A stretch of 49,520 nucleotides of DNA, from positions 1-49,520 of the forward strand of contig JAEPRB010000275.1 in assembly GCA_016758965.1 (NCBI GenBank), given 5' to 3'. The DNA comes from Circinella minor (Eukaryota; Mucoromycota; Mucoromycetes; Mucorales; Lichtheimiaceae). A model generated the notes under the pieces. It did no database searches. It saw only the letters and a program-made list of their open reading frames with translations, and was not told the origin of the DNA. This document shows, piece after piece, positions 29,616 to 39,825 of this stretch. A program made the position numbers and the translations under genes. The first letter of the stretch is position 1, and each line of letters opens with the position of its first letter.

Positions 29616-31067
29616 TTACCTACCTGGTACTAGCAGCTGGGTAACAAGTAATTCAGAGTCTTTCTGGGTAGCAGAAACTTCATCCTCAGAGATATCCATC
29701 GATTCACTATGGTCTAAGAAACTATTAGAATTCTGTTCATTATCTGTAGGTGGTGCATATTCTTCATCAGATGAAACTTGATCGACCTCTTCATCAAGGT
29801 TATCTAGTTTGTTTTTTTCAGTAGGTGATTTATGAGTATGATCATATTGTTGTTTGGGCTGGTTACTGAGGCTTACTGTTCTATCTGTGGAATCAGCAGT
29901 TTTGCTTTGAGTTGTACTGTCAGGACCAGAAGAGGAGTCATTAATGGAAGGAAGCAACCCCAGCAGTGCTTCATCTTGTTGTGTATCCTCAGGTGCATAA
30001 TTCGATTGTAGTAAACCTTGTGGAAAGCTTACTTTTGACTCGGAAGATTTAGCCAAGTCACCTACCAGAACTATAGGAGTTACAGAAGGTTTGCCAGAGT
30101 CGTTATTCTTTTGCATGTTTATTTACGTTCTCCTTTTTCAGGAGATACTAGAGTATCATTAATTGCTTTTGGTTTTTTATAAATACCAGCATTGACGGGT
30201 TAAGAACAGGCCATATATAGCAATATGTCCATTGTGACCACAATTGAAACATTGTTGAGTAGGGCGATGAATACATTCATTAATACTATAATGGTCAGTA
30301 TCATGGTAGTATTAAAAGTATACTCCTATATCTTTCCAATTAGCGAAAAAACTACGAGCCAAACCATAACAGATACAATGAGTAAGAGGAGCATGTATCT
30401 CACTAGAAGATTGACTCAGAATGGCAAAACCACGACTATTAAACCAATTACTGCCAGCTTCTTCATCAAATCCTAATTGAAGTACTTTACCAAATTTAGA
30501 CAAGCTTTCCCGAAGACTAGATTCCAGTTTATTTTTAGCAAGAATAGGAATCTGTGAAAGGCTAACGTGAATGACTCTGAGATCAGGTGGTAGAGACTGA
30601 ACTGCTTGAAATGTATGATTCGAATCAACAATAAGAGGAGTGGCACACGCCTTTGTGGAACTTTCCTCAGATTCCAAAATTATTTCCAGAATGGTACGCT
30701 CATTTTCATGATGGGTTTGATAGCTAAGACCAATACCTTATAGAAACACTTCACGAGCTGTGGTGAAAAATTCAGAAGGACATATGTTGCTACCAGTCAC
30801 ATCATAGAATACACTATACTGTTCTGAGCTTTGTCGATAAAGAGTACTGGGAAATAATGGAGTGTTTGAACCTGAATAAGCGTGAGATCCAAAATCGCTG
30901 CCTCTTGTAGCTAGAGAAGTCTGGTATAAAAGTGTAATATTCAGACCCTTAGTTACTTGAGCATAAGAACGAAAAGTTATGTTAGAGCCAGAATGTTCTT
31001 TTGTTAGAGAAGAAGGTGGGGTGGTAGTAGCTGATAAAGTATCAGGTGAAGAAGAGTTTGGTTCCAT
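29616..31067 (-). pseudogene. LINE ORF1 (gag-like, zinc knuckle), interrupted
   Basis: ATG at 31067, MEPNSSSPDTLSATTTPPSS. The frame is open to a TAA at 30740-30738, then continues in pieces (ESSTKACATPLIVDSNHTFQ and LRESLSKFGKVLQLGFDEEA, an RRM-like stretch). A zinc knuckle CFNCGHNGHI lies at about 30243-30214. The acidic Ser/Thr-rich C-terminal part runs from 30116 (MQKNNDSGKPSVTPIVLVGD) to a stop at 29616. Such ORF1 proteins bind the element RNA. It sits 24 bp upstream of ORF2. Two or more stops make it non-functional. Confidence 0.75.
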
Positions 31068-31513
31068 AGCAATGGGGTCATCTAAAAAGGTGGTTTTCTA
31101 ATCAACAAGTGAAAGACCCATATCCAACCTTTAAATGCTTCATAAGCCAGCCATTTATTATTATTAATATTTAAAAACAGCATCTAGAAATCAATCATGA
31201 CATTGCCTTGTATGTCTGCATTTGGACAATGATTTGTATAAAAATACATAACCCGATCTTCATTAGTAATAGATAACAGCTGCATTGACAAATCATTTCA
31301 TTAGTCCCTTGGAGTCTCTCTTGTACCATAATTCACATGATCATATCGCCCCAATGATAAAAACTTAGTATAAATAGGAAGAATACTTTATTTGAAATAA
31401 ACGGTAGTTCAATTTTGTTCCTTTAATCCTCTCTCTTTTTATTTTATTATTTTTGATTGATAAGACTTTATTACTTTTATTTCATTAAACCATACCTACA
31501 CCAAGATACAACC
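31068..31513. other. Spacer between the LINE 5' end and Harbinger element 2
   Basis: Probably holds the LINE 5' untranslated region and the left end of the Harbinger element. No gene, and no inverted repeats recognised. Confidence 0.4.
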
Positions 31514-32498
31514 ATGTTCTCTACTTTTAATTTTGATGAAGCTCCTACTAATGACAGAAATGAACACGTTATGTCCTCTTCTAACACTCCTTCTGCTGCT
31601 AATAACGATAGCCGCCTGCCAGTTGGAGGCAGTAGTTGGAATGGATCTGAGATACTCCTCTTGATCGAAACTTATACTAGGAATTTTACCACATTGGAGA
31701 GAACCCGTAACTCATAAGAGAAGAAGGGCATTGTGAACCGAATTTGCAACGATTTTAATGAAGCACATGGGGCTGCAAATCGTTCTGCTCGTACTGAAGG
31801 CACCATCACCAGAAAATGGGATAATCTGTGCGCCAATTACAGAAAGCAGTTTCGCGAGCGTTCTCAGACCGGGCAAGGAACTTTAGAAGAAGATGAAGTG
31901 TACGACGAGTTGAACAAGCTCCTCCACGCTTTACCAACAACCAGTGCTCCATTCTAGTACTCCTCCCACACCGGGATGTTAATCAACAACAGTATTACCT
32001 CTAGCACCACCACCATTACCGCCGCCACTCTCTCTCTTCTCCTGAAGTGGAAGAGCGTCTAACGTCAAGAAGAAGAATAAAAGAACCAGTAGACCCTTCC
32101 CCTATACCTCTTTCATCCATTCTTAACCCTGCTCCTGACATTGTTCCTTCGCCACTTTTACAAACAAGTCAATTCCTCCTCTCTACCATCACGTCTACTT
32201 CCACTTCCCTACAATCACTTCACCAGCACCAGCACCAGCACCAACACCTGCACAGCAAAGAAGTGAAGAGGTGTATACACGTGTCTTTGACCGTGTATTA
32301 GATCGTCAAGCACGAGAAAAGGAAGAAGAAGGGTCCAAATTAAGAGAAGAACGACAACAGCATCCTGATAGATTTGAATTACCCTACCAGCAGTTAATGG
32401 AACGTCAATATCGTCTCCATGAATCGTTGAATCAAGGGAATGAAATTTTTCTTGCAGATGCTAGAAATGTAGAGCAACTTACTAGATTGTTAAATTAA
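31514..32498 (+). pseudogene. Harbinger-associated Myb/SANT-like protein (element 2), broken
   Basis: ATG at 31514, MFSTFNFDEAPTNDRNEHVM. The Myb-like block SWNGSEILLLIETYTRNFTT is followed by an in-frame TAA at about 31715, after which the same frame continues EKKGIVNRICNDFNEAHGAA, then ITRKWDNLCANYRKQFRERS. It stops at 31955. Proline-rich and His/Gln-rich parts (32047-32270) and a charged helical C-terminus (RVLDRQAREKEEEGSKLREE to a TAA at 32498) follow in other frames. It is convergent with the transposase at 32702, as expected for a Harbinger pair. Its sequence is not clearly related to the partner gene of element 1. Confidence 0.65.
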
Positions 32499-32548
32499 CA
32501 TTATAATAATAGCAATAACAATAACACTTAAATGCATTTTTCTTTACC

Positions 32549-32569
32549 TCTCTCTCTCTCTCTCTCTCT
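32549..32569 (+). repeat. (CT)n microsatellite
   Basis: About ten CT dinucleotides between the two convergent genes of Harbinger element 2. Confidence 0.9.
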
Positions 32570-32701
32570 TATTATTTCTCTTTCTCTTTTAAATTAATAA
32601 ATTTTATTTTTTGTGCCTTTGAAAAATATCAATCGCATATATAAAAAAAACGTAAACATCAACGAATACTTAACGCTGTCTATTCTCCCGCCACCATCTG
32701 T

Positions 32702-34145
32702 TTAACTCGTCTCTCTTTTCTCGACCCGCTGATATATTTCATTATCATTCGTTTCTTGGGATATGTTACTATTATCAATATCCACCTCTTGTTCAGCCCA
32801 GTGGCGTATGTTCTCCTCTCTTGGTTCAAAGTCAGGATCATTCATATTTATGCATATATTATGCAAAATACAACAAGTGACAATGATGTTGCATATGTCT
32901 TCCATCTTTCGAATGTACAGATGCTTGCTGAGGAACCTCCAGCGAGAAGTAAGAATACCAAACGATCTTTCGATCGTCATTCTGGTTGCTGAATGGACTT
33001 TGTTGATCTGTTTTTTTTATGACTTCGGATGAATTTCTGATACACTCAGAGCTAGGGTACAGGACAATTACATTTGATGACAACGAATATGCAGAATCTT
33101 ATTCAGATAAATAACAAGAAGAATAAATATATATGACAATTATGATACTCCCGAAAAAAGACCATGTAAAATAATCATACCTGCAACTATGTATCCATTT
33201 GAAGGAAACCACACATCAGGGTTTTTTAAATATATGCTTGATATTTCAGACCATTCGAAAGCATGTGCATCATGCGATCTACCTAAATTAATTATCATAT
33301 TTATACAATGTTAGATTCATTGTTTAAAGGATACAAAGTGGACAGTAACATTATTTATAAATACCTGAATCACCAACGGTTATGAACGTAAAGCGACATC
33401 GATCGTCGCAGACAGCAGTCAACTTCACAGAAAAATGTTCTTTTCTGTCTCGCCAATACTCTGCATAATGGCGTGGAGTAGGAGATTCAATGATGATGTG
33501 TTTTCCATCAAGCGCCCCTATTACTCCTGGTAAATGGTGTGGTCCTGCATCACCATTTGAATGTTGAAATCCTTGTTGAATTTCTTCAACTACTTCTAAC
33601 TGTGTCGGCCATCTTATAATTCCTCTATACACCCCCTGAACTGCGGCAGTGAACCTTCTGGTCATGTTGGTGTAGCTCCTATTGGAAACACCCCACCCAA
33701 CGTTCATGAGACGATATCCAATGTGACAGTTAGATAAATGCCAAATCGCACATGAAATCTGAATATGAATTGGAAGGACATTTGGTGTGGTAAGCTGGTA
33801 TTCAGGATGCTGTCTAAGATCATTAACCAATCTTTCGAAAGTTAAACGATTCATGCGATAATTTGCTCGGAAACTTGTTCTTGGATCATCATCATCGGTT
33901 AAATAAGGATGAGTTATTTCCCAGTATTGATAATTCGAGAGGCTGACGCGTTCGCTTATCATCTGTAACCTACGGTTCACTGGTGTTGCGATAAGCAAAA
34001 AAGGCATGGCGTTGAAAAAAGATGGGATTTCGAAAAAGTAAGTTGACGAGACGAGGTACTGTTGTTGAACTAGTGATTGAATCATCTCTGAGTTCATTTC
34101 AATCAAAGTAGCAATATTTCTTCTTTGTTGGTTGATCGCATTCAT
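32702..34145 (-). pseudogene. PIF/Harbinger transposase (element 2), one frameshift
   Basis: Exon 1 (34145-33365) starts MNAINQQRRNIATLIEMNSE and contains FRANYRMNRLTFERLVNDLR and the first catalytic block GVIGALDGKHI. It ends VGDSG at a GTATTT donor. Exon 2 (33282-33181) continues RSHDAHAFEWSEISSIYLKN. Exon 3 begins at 33097 with the second block GDSAYSLSSNVIV. In a run of eight A (about 33009-33016) the frame shifts; the third block NKVHSATRMTIERSFGIL (catalytic E) and RWRFLSKHLYIRKMEDICNI follow to a stop at 32702. All three catalytic acids survive. Apart from the A-run slippage I see no stop. It is diverged from the element 1 transposase. Confidence 0.85.
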
Positions 34146-34328
34146 TAAATTAATGCAAAGTAATAATTAAGGTCGGCTCGTTTGGAAGACTTTTCTAAAA
34201 AAAAAAAAAAAAGTGAGTCTGCACGGAAAAAAGAAAGCGAGTTTTGCACCCACACAAATCTAAATAATTTCCAAAAAATCTTTTTCGGTGTTGTGATTAA
34301 ATAAAAATAAAGCAAAAATATAGATGCA
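34146..34328. other. Spacer with A-run
   Basis: Upstream of the Harbinger 2 transposase. It contains a run of about 16 A near 34197. No gene. Confidence 0.4.
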
Positions 34329-34466
34329 ATTGGCCGAGATAGGTCTACATAATTGTTGTGATCAGAAAGATTCGATTCGGCCGAGTAACAGTTCTACGTG
34401 ATTGTTGCAAGCAAAGCTGATTCAGGTCAAGTAACAGTTTTACATAATTGTTGCGAACAAAAGGTC
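34329..34466 (+). repeat. Tandem repeat, three diverged units of about 46 bp
   Basis: Units start at 34329 (ATTGGCCGAG), 34375 (ATTCGGCCGAG) and 34420 (ATTCAGGTCAAG). Each contains a version of TCTACATAATTGTTG. Confidence 0.7.
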
Positions 34467-35180
34467 ATTAAGCTCTACTCTTTTTTTTTGCCACTCTTTT
34501 TTCTTATAAATATGCACTCTGGAATGGACTGAATAAGTTGTTGCATCCTTAACTTTTTTTTTTCCAAGGTTAGGTTTTACCTGTGCATCAATTCTATAAT
34601 TGTTAAGGCTTGGCCTTTTACAGAGAGGAGCATAATATTATATATATATATTTCTATTTTGTTAGTGCAAGCAAAGGCAGCGTTATTTTGAAGGTTCCCA
34701 ACATGGACAGATAAGTAATATTTACATGGTTACTCAAGTGACACTTGCGAGTTGCTAATAACTTTTCGATTGGTACTTGGTAATTGTGGAAAGCTAAAAT
34801 GCAACACACAGTACAAGTTATATCGACACACATGTTTTCTTTATGGTTAATCATAAAAGCAATAAAGTCAATCACCAACAATATATATTATCAAAAAAGT
34901 AAACGATACATTTCCATATGATAAAGCAGACCAAAAGATAAAGAACGAAGGTAGATTTGATAGTCCAGTTAAGCCATCCTAGTACAAACATTTTAATAAA
35001 ACCCTATTCATACATTATCTTCATCTTAACACCAATTAATTTTGTGTGTGTGTGCTATTTATGTGAATACAATAGTAAATGGTGGGAGAAATAGTAAGAT
35101 GAAACGAAATTACGTTAAGATTGTTATGTGATGTGTCAGTGTGTGTGATAGAGAAAAAAAGAGGAATTGTATACATACCC
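34467..35180. other. AT-rich stretch without a recognised gene
   Basis: Only short frames (the longest about 75 codons, minus, 34881-34654), with no recognised motif. Confidence 0.4.
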
Positions 35181-35390
35181 GATGAAGAATAGACATGCGT
35201 GTTGGACTGAAAATAATAATGTGTATGTGCTGTAGCTTATTTATCTCTAACACTGGTAAAAAGAGGGTTTTGCCCCTTGCATTAACAGCAGGTAATTCAT
35301 CTAGTTCCTTGTTTGTAACACTTTCAAACACAAGATATGATGGAAAGTGAAGACGATCATCAATATTATCATTTTCAAATGAATACAGTA
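35181..35390 (-). other. Exon-like open stretch of unknown product
   Basis: On the minus strand about 70 codons with protein-like composition: SFENDNIDDRLHFPSYLVFE, then LPAVNARGKTLFLPVLEINK and FSPTRMSILHR. They are followed directly by a GTATGTATAC donor. Upstream an in-frame stop limits it. No family was recognised. It might be an isolated exon of a decayed gene. Confidence 0.3.
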
Positions 35391-35780
35391 TTTAAAAATG
35401 GCTCTATTAAATCTGTCTGTGTCACTAAAATCATACGCTGAATTGGGAGTTCACGTTTTTGGTCTTTTCATGCCGAAACCACTAATAATGTTAGTAAAAA
35501 TAATAAGACTTATAGTATTATACTGTTTCTTTATAGAATTCAATCTGAAGAGAAGATATTGAGAATAATAAAATAAATTAAGAATAAACTGTGTGAATTG
35601 AAGATCTTTAAGAACTAAATTTGAGGGCTATTTATATAAAAAATGAAAGGGAAGAGTTTTTACATAATGGTGAACTTGTTATTAAGTAAAATAAATTGGG
35701 AAACAAATATTGGAAATAATTTTATACAATGAGGAAATCTCAACAATATAATATATAAGAAAATAATCACCATGGGAAGT

Positions 35781-35887
35781 AAAGTGAACAAAGTGAACGA
35801 AGTGAACATTATTGGGTACACAAACTTCCTTATATGGGTCAAAAAGTGAACAAAGTGAACAAATTGAACAAAGTGAACAAAGTGAAC
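35781..35887 (+). repeat. Iteron-like array of eight 9-bp units, AAAGTGAAC
   Basis: Three units at 35781-35807 and five at 35843-35887, two of the eight with one substitution. Each block is followed by a similar sequence (GTACACAAACTTCC at about 35816; GTACACGAACTTCC at about 35897). The array lies 80 bp outside the left MULE terminus. Confidence 0.85.
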
Positions 35888-35964
35888 CATTTTTTGTACA
35901 CGAACTTCCATATTAGAACCTCAGGGCTTAGCACACCAAAAAGTAACTAGTCACCAAAGTTTTT

Positions 35965-36021
35965 TGGGTACGTCTATTTGCACCCCCCCTCTCACACCCC
36001 CCCTTTGCTGTCCGAGTCGGA
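35965..36021 (+). repeat. Left 57-bp terminal inverted repeat of the MULE
   Basis: Begins TGGGTACGTCTATTTGCA, contains two C7 tracts and ends GCTGTCCGAGTCGGA. It is identical to the inverse of 39769-39825, including the length of both homopolymer tracts. Confidence 0.95.
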
Positions 36022-36312
36022 CCACACACCCTCCATTATCTGAAATCCAGTTTCATGTTAAAATAATATGGAGTATTTAATAAAAAAAAATAACATAATA
36101 TACTTGTGAAATATATTTAGCAGAGTCACATATATAAAACCATTCGTGTAATTTCTTTATAATCTTTAGATATCTTAAAAAAGAAAATATAATAATAGTG
36201 CTAACACTGAAGTCACACGAATAATAAAAAAAAAAGGAACGCGAAGCACGTAACACCAAAGAAAGATCATCTTTATATCTATATTGAACTTCATTTTTTA
36301 TAACTCATTGCA

Positions 36313-39300
36313 ATGTCTGATTCAAAAAACCAAATCCCAGAAGAACTCAATCAAATCTGGAAAGATCATAATGATGCTCGTAATGCCTGTTTTGAATGGG
36401 GTAAAAAGAATGGAATCTCCATGTACACAGTCAGGAGTACCCTTACAGGGAAAAAAAGAAAGATGCAACTTGGTTGTAAACATTTTGGTCAGCCTGCGAA
36501 CAAAGAAGTCCGTTATAATAAAGAGGATCACCAAAGTAGTCAGGACTCAAAATCATTTGTTGCCAATGATAAAGGCGAGATAATTAATGCCACTGATCCA
36601 AAAAATAACAACAAAGAACGTCAAACATTTTCCCAACGCATTGGATGTAAGTTCTTAATTGTTTTTCGTCCAGTACATGCCCAAAGTCAACAATGGCGCG
36701 TTGTATCATTTTACGGTGGAGAGCATAGCCACCAATTTGTACAAGAGTTATCGACATACCCGATGCTGCGCAGACTAGATGATGATGATGAAAAGATCGT
36801 TATTAATATGATTAAAAGTCATGCTACAAATAATTCTATTATCTCATTCCTTGCTGCTAAAAGTAAAATTGTTGATCCTAAAGATATTACAAATTTACGC
36901 CAGACAATATTTAACAACGATCCAGATCACACTATGTTTAAGTTGATCAGCAAACTTCAAGAGAAAGGATATAAGGTCAAGTGGCAATCAAAGCAAGAAG
37001 GAGACAAGCGGTTTTTACTTTCGCTCTTTTTTGCTCATCAGTCTGCTATTGATTTAGCACGCAAGTTCTCCGAAGTAATTGTAATGGATGCCACCTACAA
37101 AACAAATAGACATCGTCTACCTTTTGTCAACGTTGTGGGTACCGGGAATATCGGCTATCCAAGATTAAAAACATTTTGTATTGCTGGTGGATGGGTATCA
37201 CAAGAAACAAACGAAAGTTATGAGTGGGTAGTTACTCAACTTCGGGATACAGTCTGGCCATCTCATCAGCCTATATCTCCTCAAACATTTGTTACTGATA
37301 ATGAAAGTGCTTTGGTGCGAGCATTGAATACTATTTTTCCTGACGCAAAAAAATTATTATGCAAAGTACACATGAGACGCAATTTTCGAACAAAACTACG
37401 AAAATTTTTTGATGTCAAGGATGATTATGAAAATCTTGAAAAGGCTGTCAACTTTTTGATGACTGATCAGTATGTTGATCAACTTTCGGGTATGTCTGTT
37501 ATTCCAGACCATTTGCTTGAGAACAAAGCTATCGACAAGTATAAGGAGATAGCACAAAAGGCTAGAAAACCAGAAGATGTTATCAAATATTTGGATGAGT
37601 GAGTAAAACTATGATAGTTTTTGTTTTCTGAAAGGTATAACACTTTACGCTAATATTGCATACATATTTCTTCTCAATCAAATAGGAAACTCGAAGTTCG
37701 TGAAAAATGGGTTGGGACAGATATTGCATATGTAAAGCATTTTGGTAACAATAGCACAAATCGGGTCGAAGGCTCTCATGCCAATTTAAAGAGTTCAATC
37801 CAATCGTCAAGTGGCAATCTGTACTCTGTTTTTGAACAAATCGACGAGTATTATAGATTGAAAGTATGTAGAATTTATTGATTATAAGAACTAGATATCC
37901 GTTATTAATACAATTTTTTTTATGTAAAACAGAATTTAGCATGGAAACGGCAACATGACAAAGAATCTCTTGATGTTGACCCTCACCTTCCTGAAGATCA
38001 CAAGGAACGTTTAGCACAATTAGAGCGCAATATCTCTAAGTTTGCTTTTTATTCTATCCGAAATGAGCTTAAACATCGAAATATTATAAAAACAGATATA
38101 TGCAGATGTGCTATCAAAGCTCATTATAATATCCCATGTTGCCATATGTTACCATCTATTGGTACAATTCCTTTAAGTTTGGTACCTCGCCGTTGGCATC
38201 TTTATCCTGAAAGAACTGCGCCTGAAGGTAGTATAAATGAGGTTTTATTTTTAGCAGTGATATTTATATTTTTTTGGTATTATTCTATAGAAAATATTAC
38301 TCGAAATAATAATGACATTATTGCAGTAACGGAACCGTATGTCCTGCCAAGTATTGAGGATGAGATTAACGATGAACTCGCACGTATAACTGGTTTATTA
38401 TACCAATATCCTGATCAACAGCAACGAACTACACTTTTACATCGTTTACGAGCAATTAGTGATGATCTTTTTTTGGATATTGAGGAACTGCAGCAGCCAA
38501 AAACTCTCGCAAAAAGAGGTGATGGCAAAAGTCAGAAAACTAACAGCAAGAAAAGGGATTTGATTGAATTAGAGCATCAAGATCTTGAAAGCAAGAAAAA
38601 AGCAAAAACTGCATTTGGTCGTGAATCAGCTGAAATTTGGTATGTATATCTATATAATTACAAATATAATTACCCACATTTTATTGTTTGATATATTAAT
38701 TTAAATTACAGGGAAGGAAAACAGGATACTCTTGATAATACACAACCAACCAACCAGCTTCCTCCCACTCCATTTATTAAACTTCGTATCGTTCCCAATT
38801 TAAATTTAGTAACTGATTTAATCCCTCCTTTTGCTGTTGAAACGGTACATAATCCAGCTGCTGATGGAAACTGTGGATTCCGAGCACTTGCTTTTGAATT
38901 ATTTGGTTCAGAGGATAGATACGTAGATGTAAAAGATACCATGCTCCTTCATTATTTAAAAAATATTGATGGTGATTACAAAAAATATGATCATGGTCGT
39001 GTTAAAGGAATTCTGAACCCACAAGATAATCAATGGTTTTGTGCTCCTGAATGTGCACAAATTGCTGCTGATGCATTCCAAACTCCCATTGCGTTATTTG
39101 ATGGTTTTCAATCCAATATGTATATTCCTCTTCGTGTAAATCCATTTGATGCAAAACACACCCATCCAATCATCCTACAACTTAAAAATAACCACATTAT
39201 TCTTATCAAGATCAAGCCCGGTTCGCATATCCAATGGCCTATACTTTATCCTGAACCTCGAGGACATAAAGAAGAAGTATTAACTGCTGATCCGTGGTAC

Positions 39301-39429
39301 GATATATTTAAAGATGTGTTTGATCGATCAATCAAAATACTTCCTGAATTCTCAACAATCCCTGACAATACTGACATTAGCTCTATCCATTCCTCCGATT
39401 CTGAAACAGCTGTTGATTTAACAATTTAG
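36313..39429 (+). CDS. MULE transposase fused to a C-terminal OTU cysteine protease, apparently intact
   Basis: Exons 36313-37598, 37686-37863, 37933-38227, 38291-38639 and 38712-39429 sum to 2,826 bases, exactly 941 codons plus a stop; all four introns have GT/AG ends and keep phase. Domains in order: a FAR1/WRKY-GCM1-like zinc cluster (C55, C112, H138, H140; GGEHSHQ); MULE catalytic domain with D259 (VIVMDATYKT), D329 (FVTDNESA), the CxxH at 350-353 (LLCKVHMRRN) and E457 (NRVEGSHANL); a SWIM-like finger (C545, C547, C557, H559); a Lys-rich linker (about 655-700); and an OTU domain with the catalytic block NPAADGNCGFRAL (D754, C757) and the His block LKNNHIILIKI (H864). OTU domains of this class remove ubiquitin or related modifiers; a role in protecting the transposase or altering host silencing is inference. 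The acidic Ser-rich tail ends SETAVDLTI. No defect was seen. Confidence 0.92.
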
Positions 39430-39768
39430 TTTTATTTTTTATTTTTACCTTTATATATATAATATGTATTTCCTCTTTCTTTTTTTAACCGTTTATTATT
39501 AATAGAATATCAAAAAGTTTTTTTTTATGAATTAAAAAGGTCTTTTTTATTTCATCAATGTTGGGGAATTGGGAAGTGTAACTAATGTAAGAGAATTATA
39601 GAAATAAAAAGTAGAGAGATTCAAAGAAGAAAAAAAGACAAACAGAAAGTCTTAAGAGAGAGTCAGTTTTTTTTTTTTTTTTAGTCGAGTTTTATTTCAA
39701 ACCACGTCATGTTGAGCGGTGGAAAGAGAGAGTCAGTGAAGAGAAGTACTGTATTTTATTTTTTTATT
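39430..39768. other. 3' non-coding region of the MULE
   Basis: T-rich sequence followed by GAGAGAGTCAGT repeats (39656-39668 and 39725-39738) just inside the right terminal repeat. These two direct copies may be subterminal binding sites. Confidence 0.5.
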
Positions 39769-39825
39769 TCCGACTCGGACAGCAAAGGGGGGGTGTGAGA
39801 GGGGGGGTGCAAATAGACGTACCCA
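39769..39825 (-). repeat. Right 57-bp terminal inverted repeat of the MULE
   Basis: Inverse of the left repeat with no mismatch over 57 bases. Confidence 0.95.

Larger units (their letters stand above)
35965..39825. mobile_element. Mutator-like element (MULE) with OTU-domain transposase
   Basis: Identical 57-bp inverted ends enclose one complete five-exon gene; total length 3,861 bp. The expected 8-10-bp target duplication is not evident: the left flank reads AAAGTTTTT and the right flank CTTTTTGTT. Intact TIRs, an intact frame and consistent splice sites make it the best-preserved complete element in the window. Confidence 0.92.

Noticed and set aside
35781..35887. CRISPR-like array
   Set aside because: Units are 9 bp and directly adjacent, without spacers, in a eukaryotic sequence.
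35660..35911. Minus-strand frame rich in VHF/VQF repeats
   Set aside because: It is a shadow of the AAAGTGAAC array.
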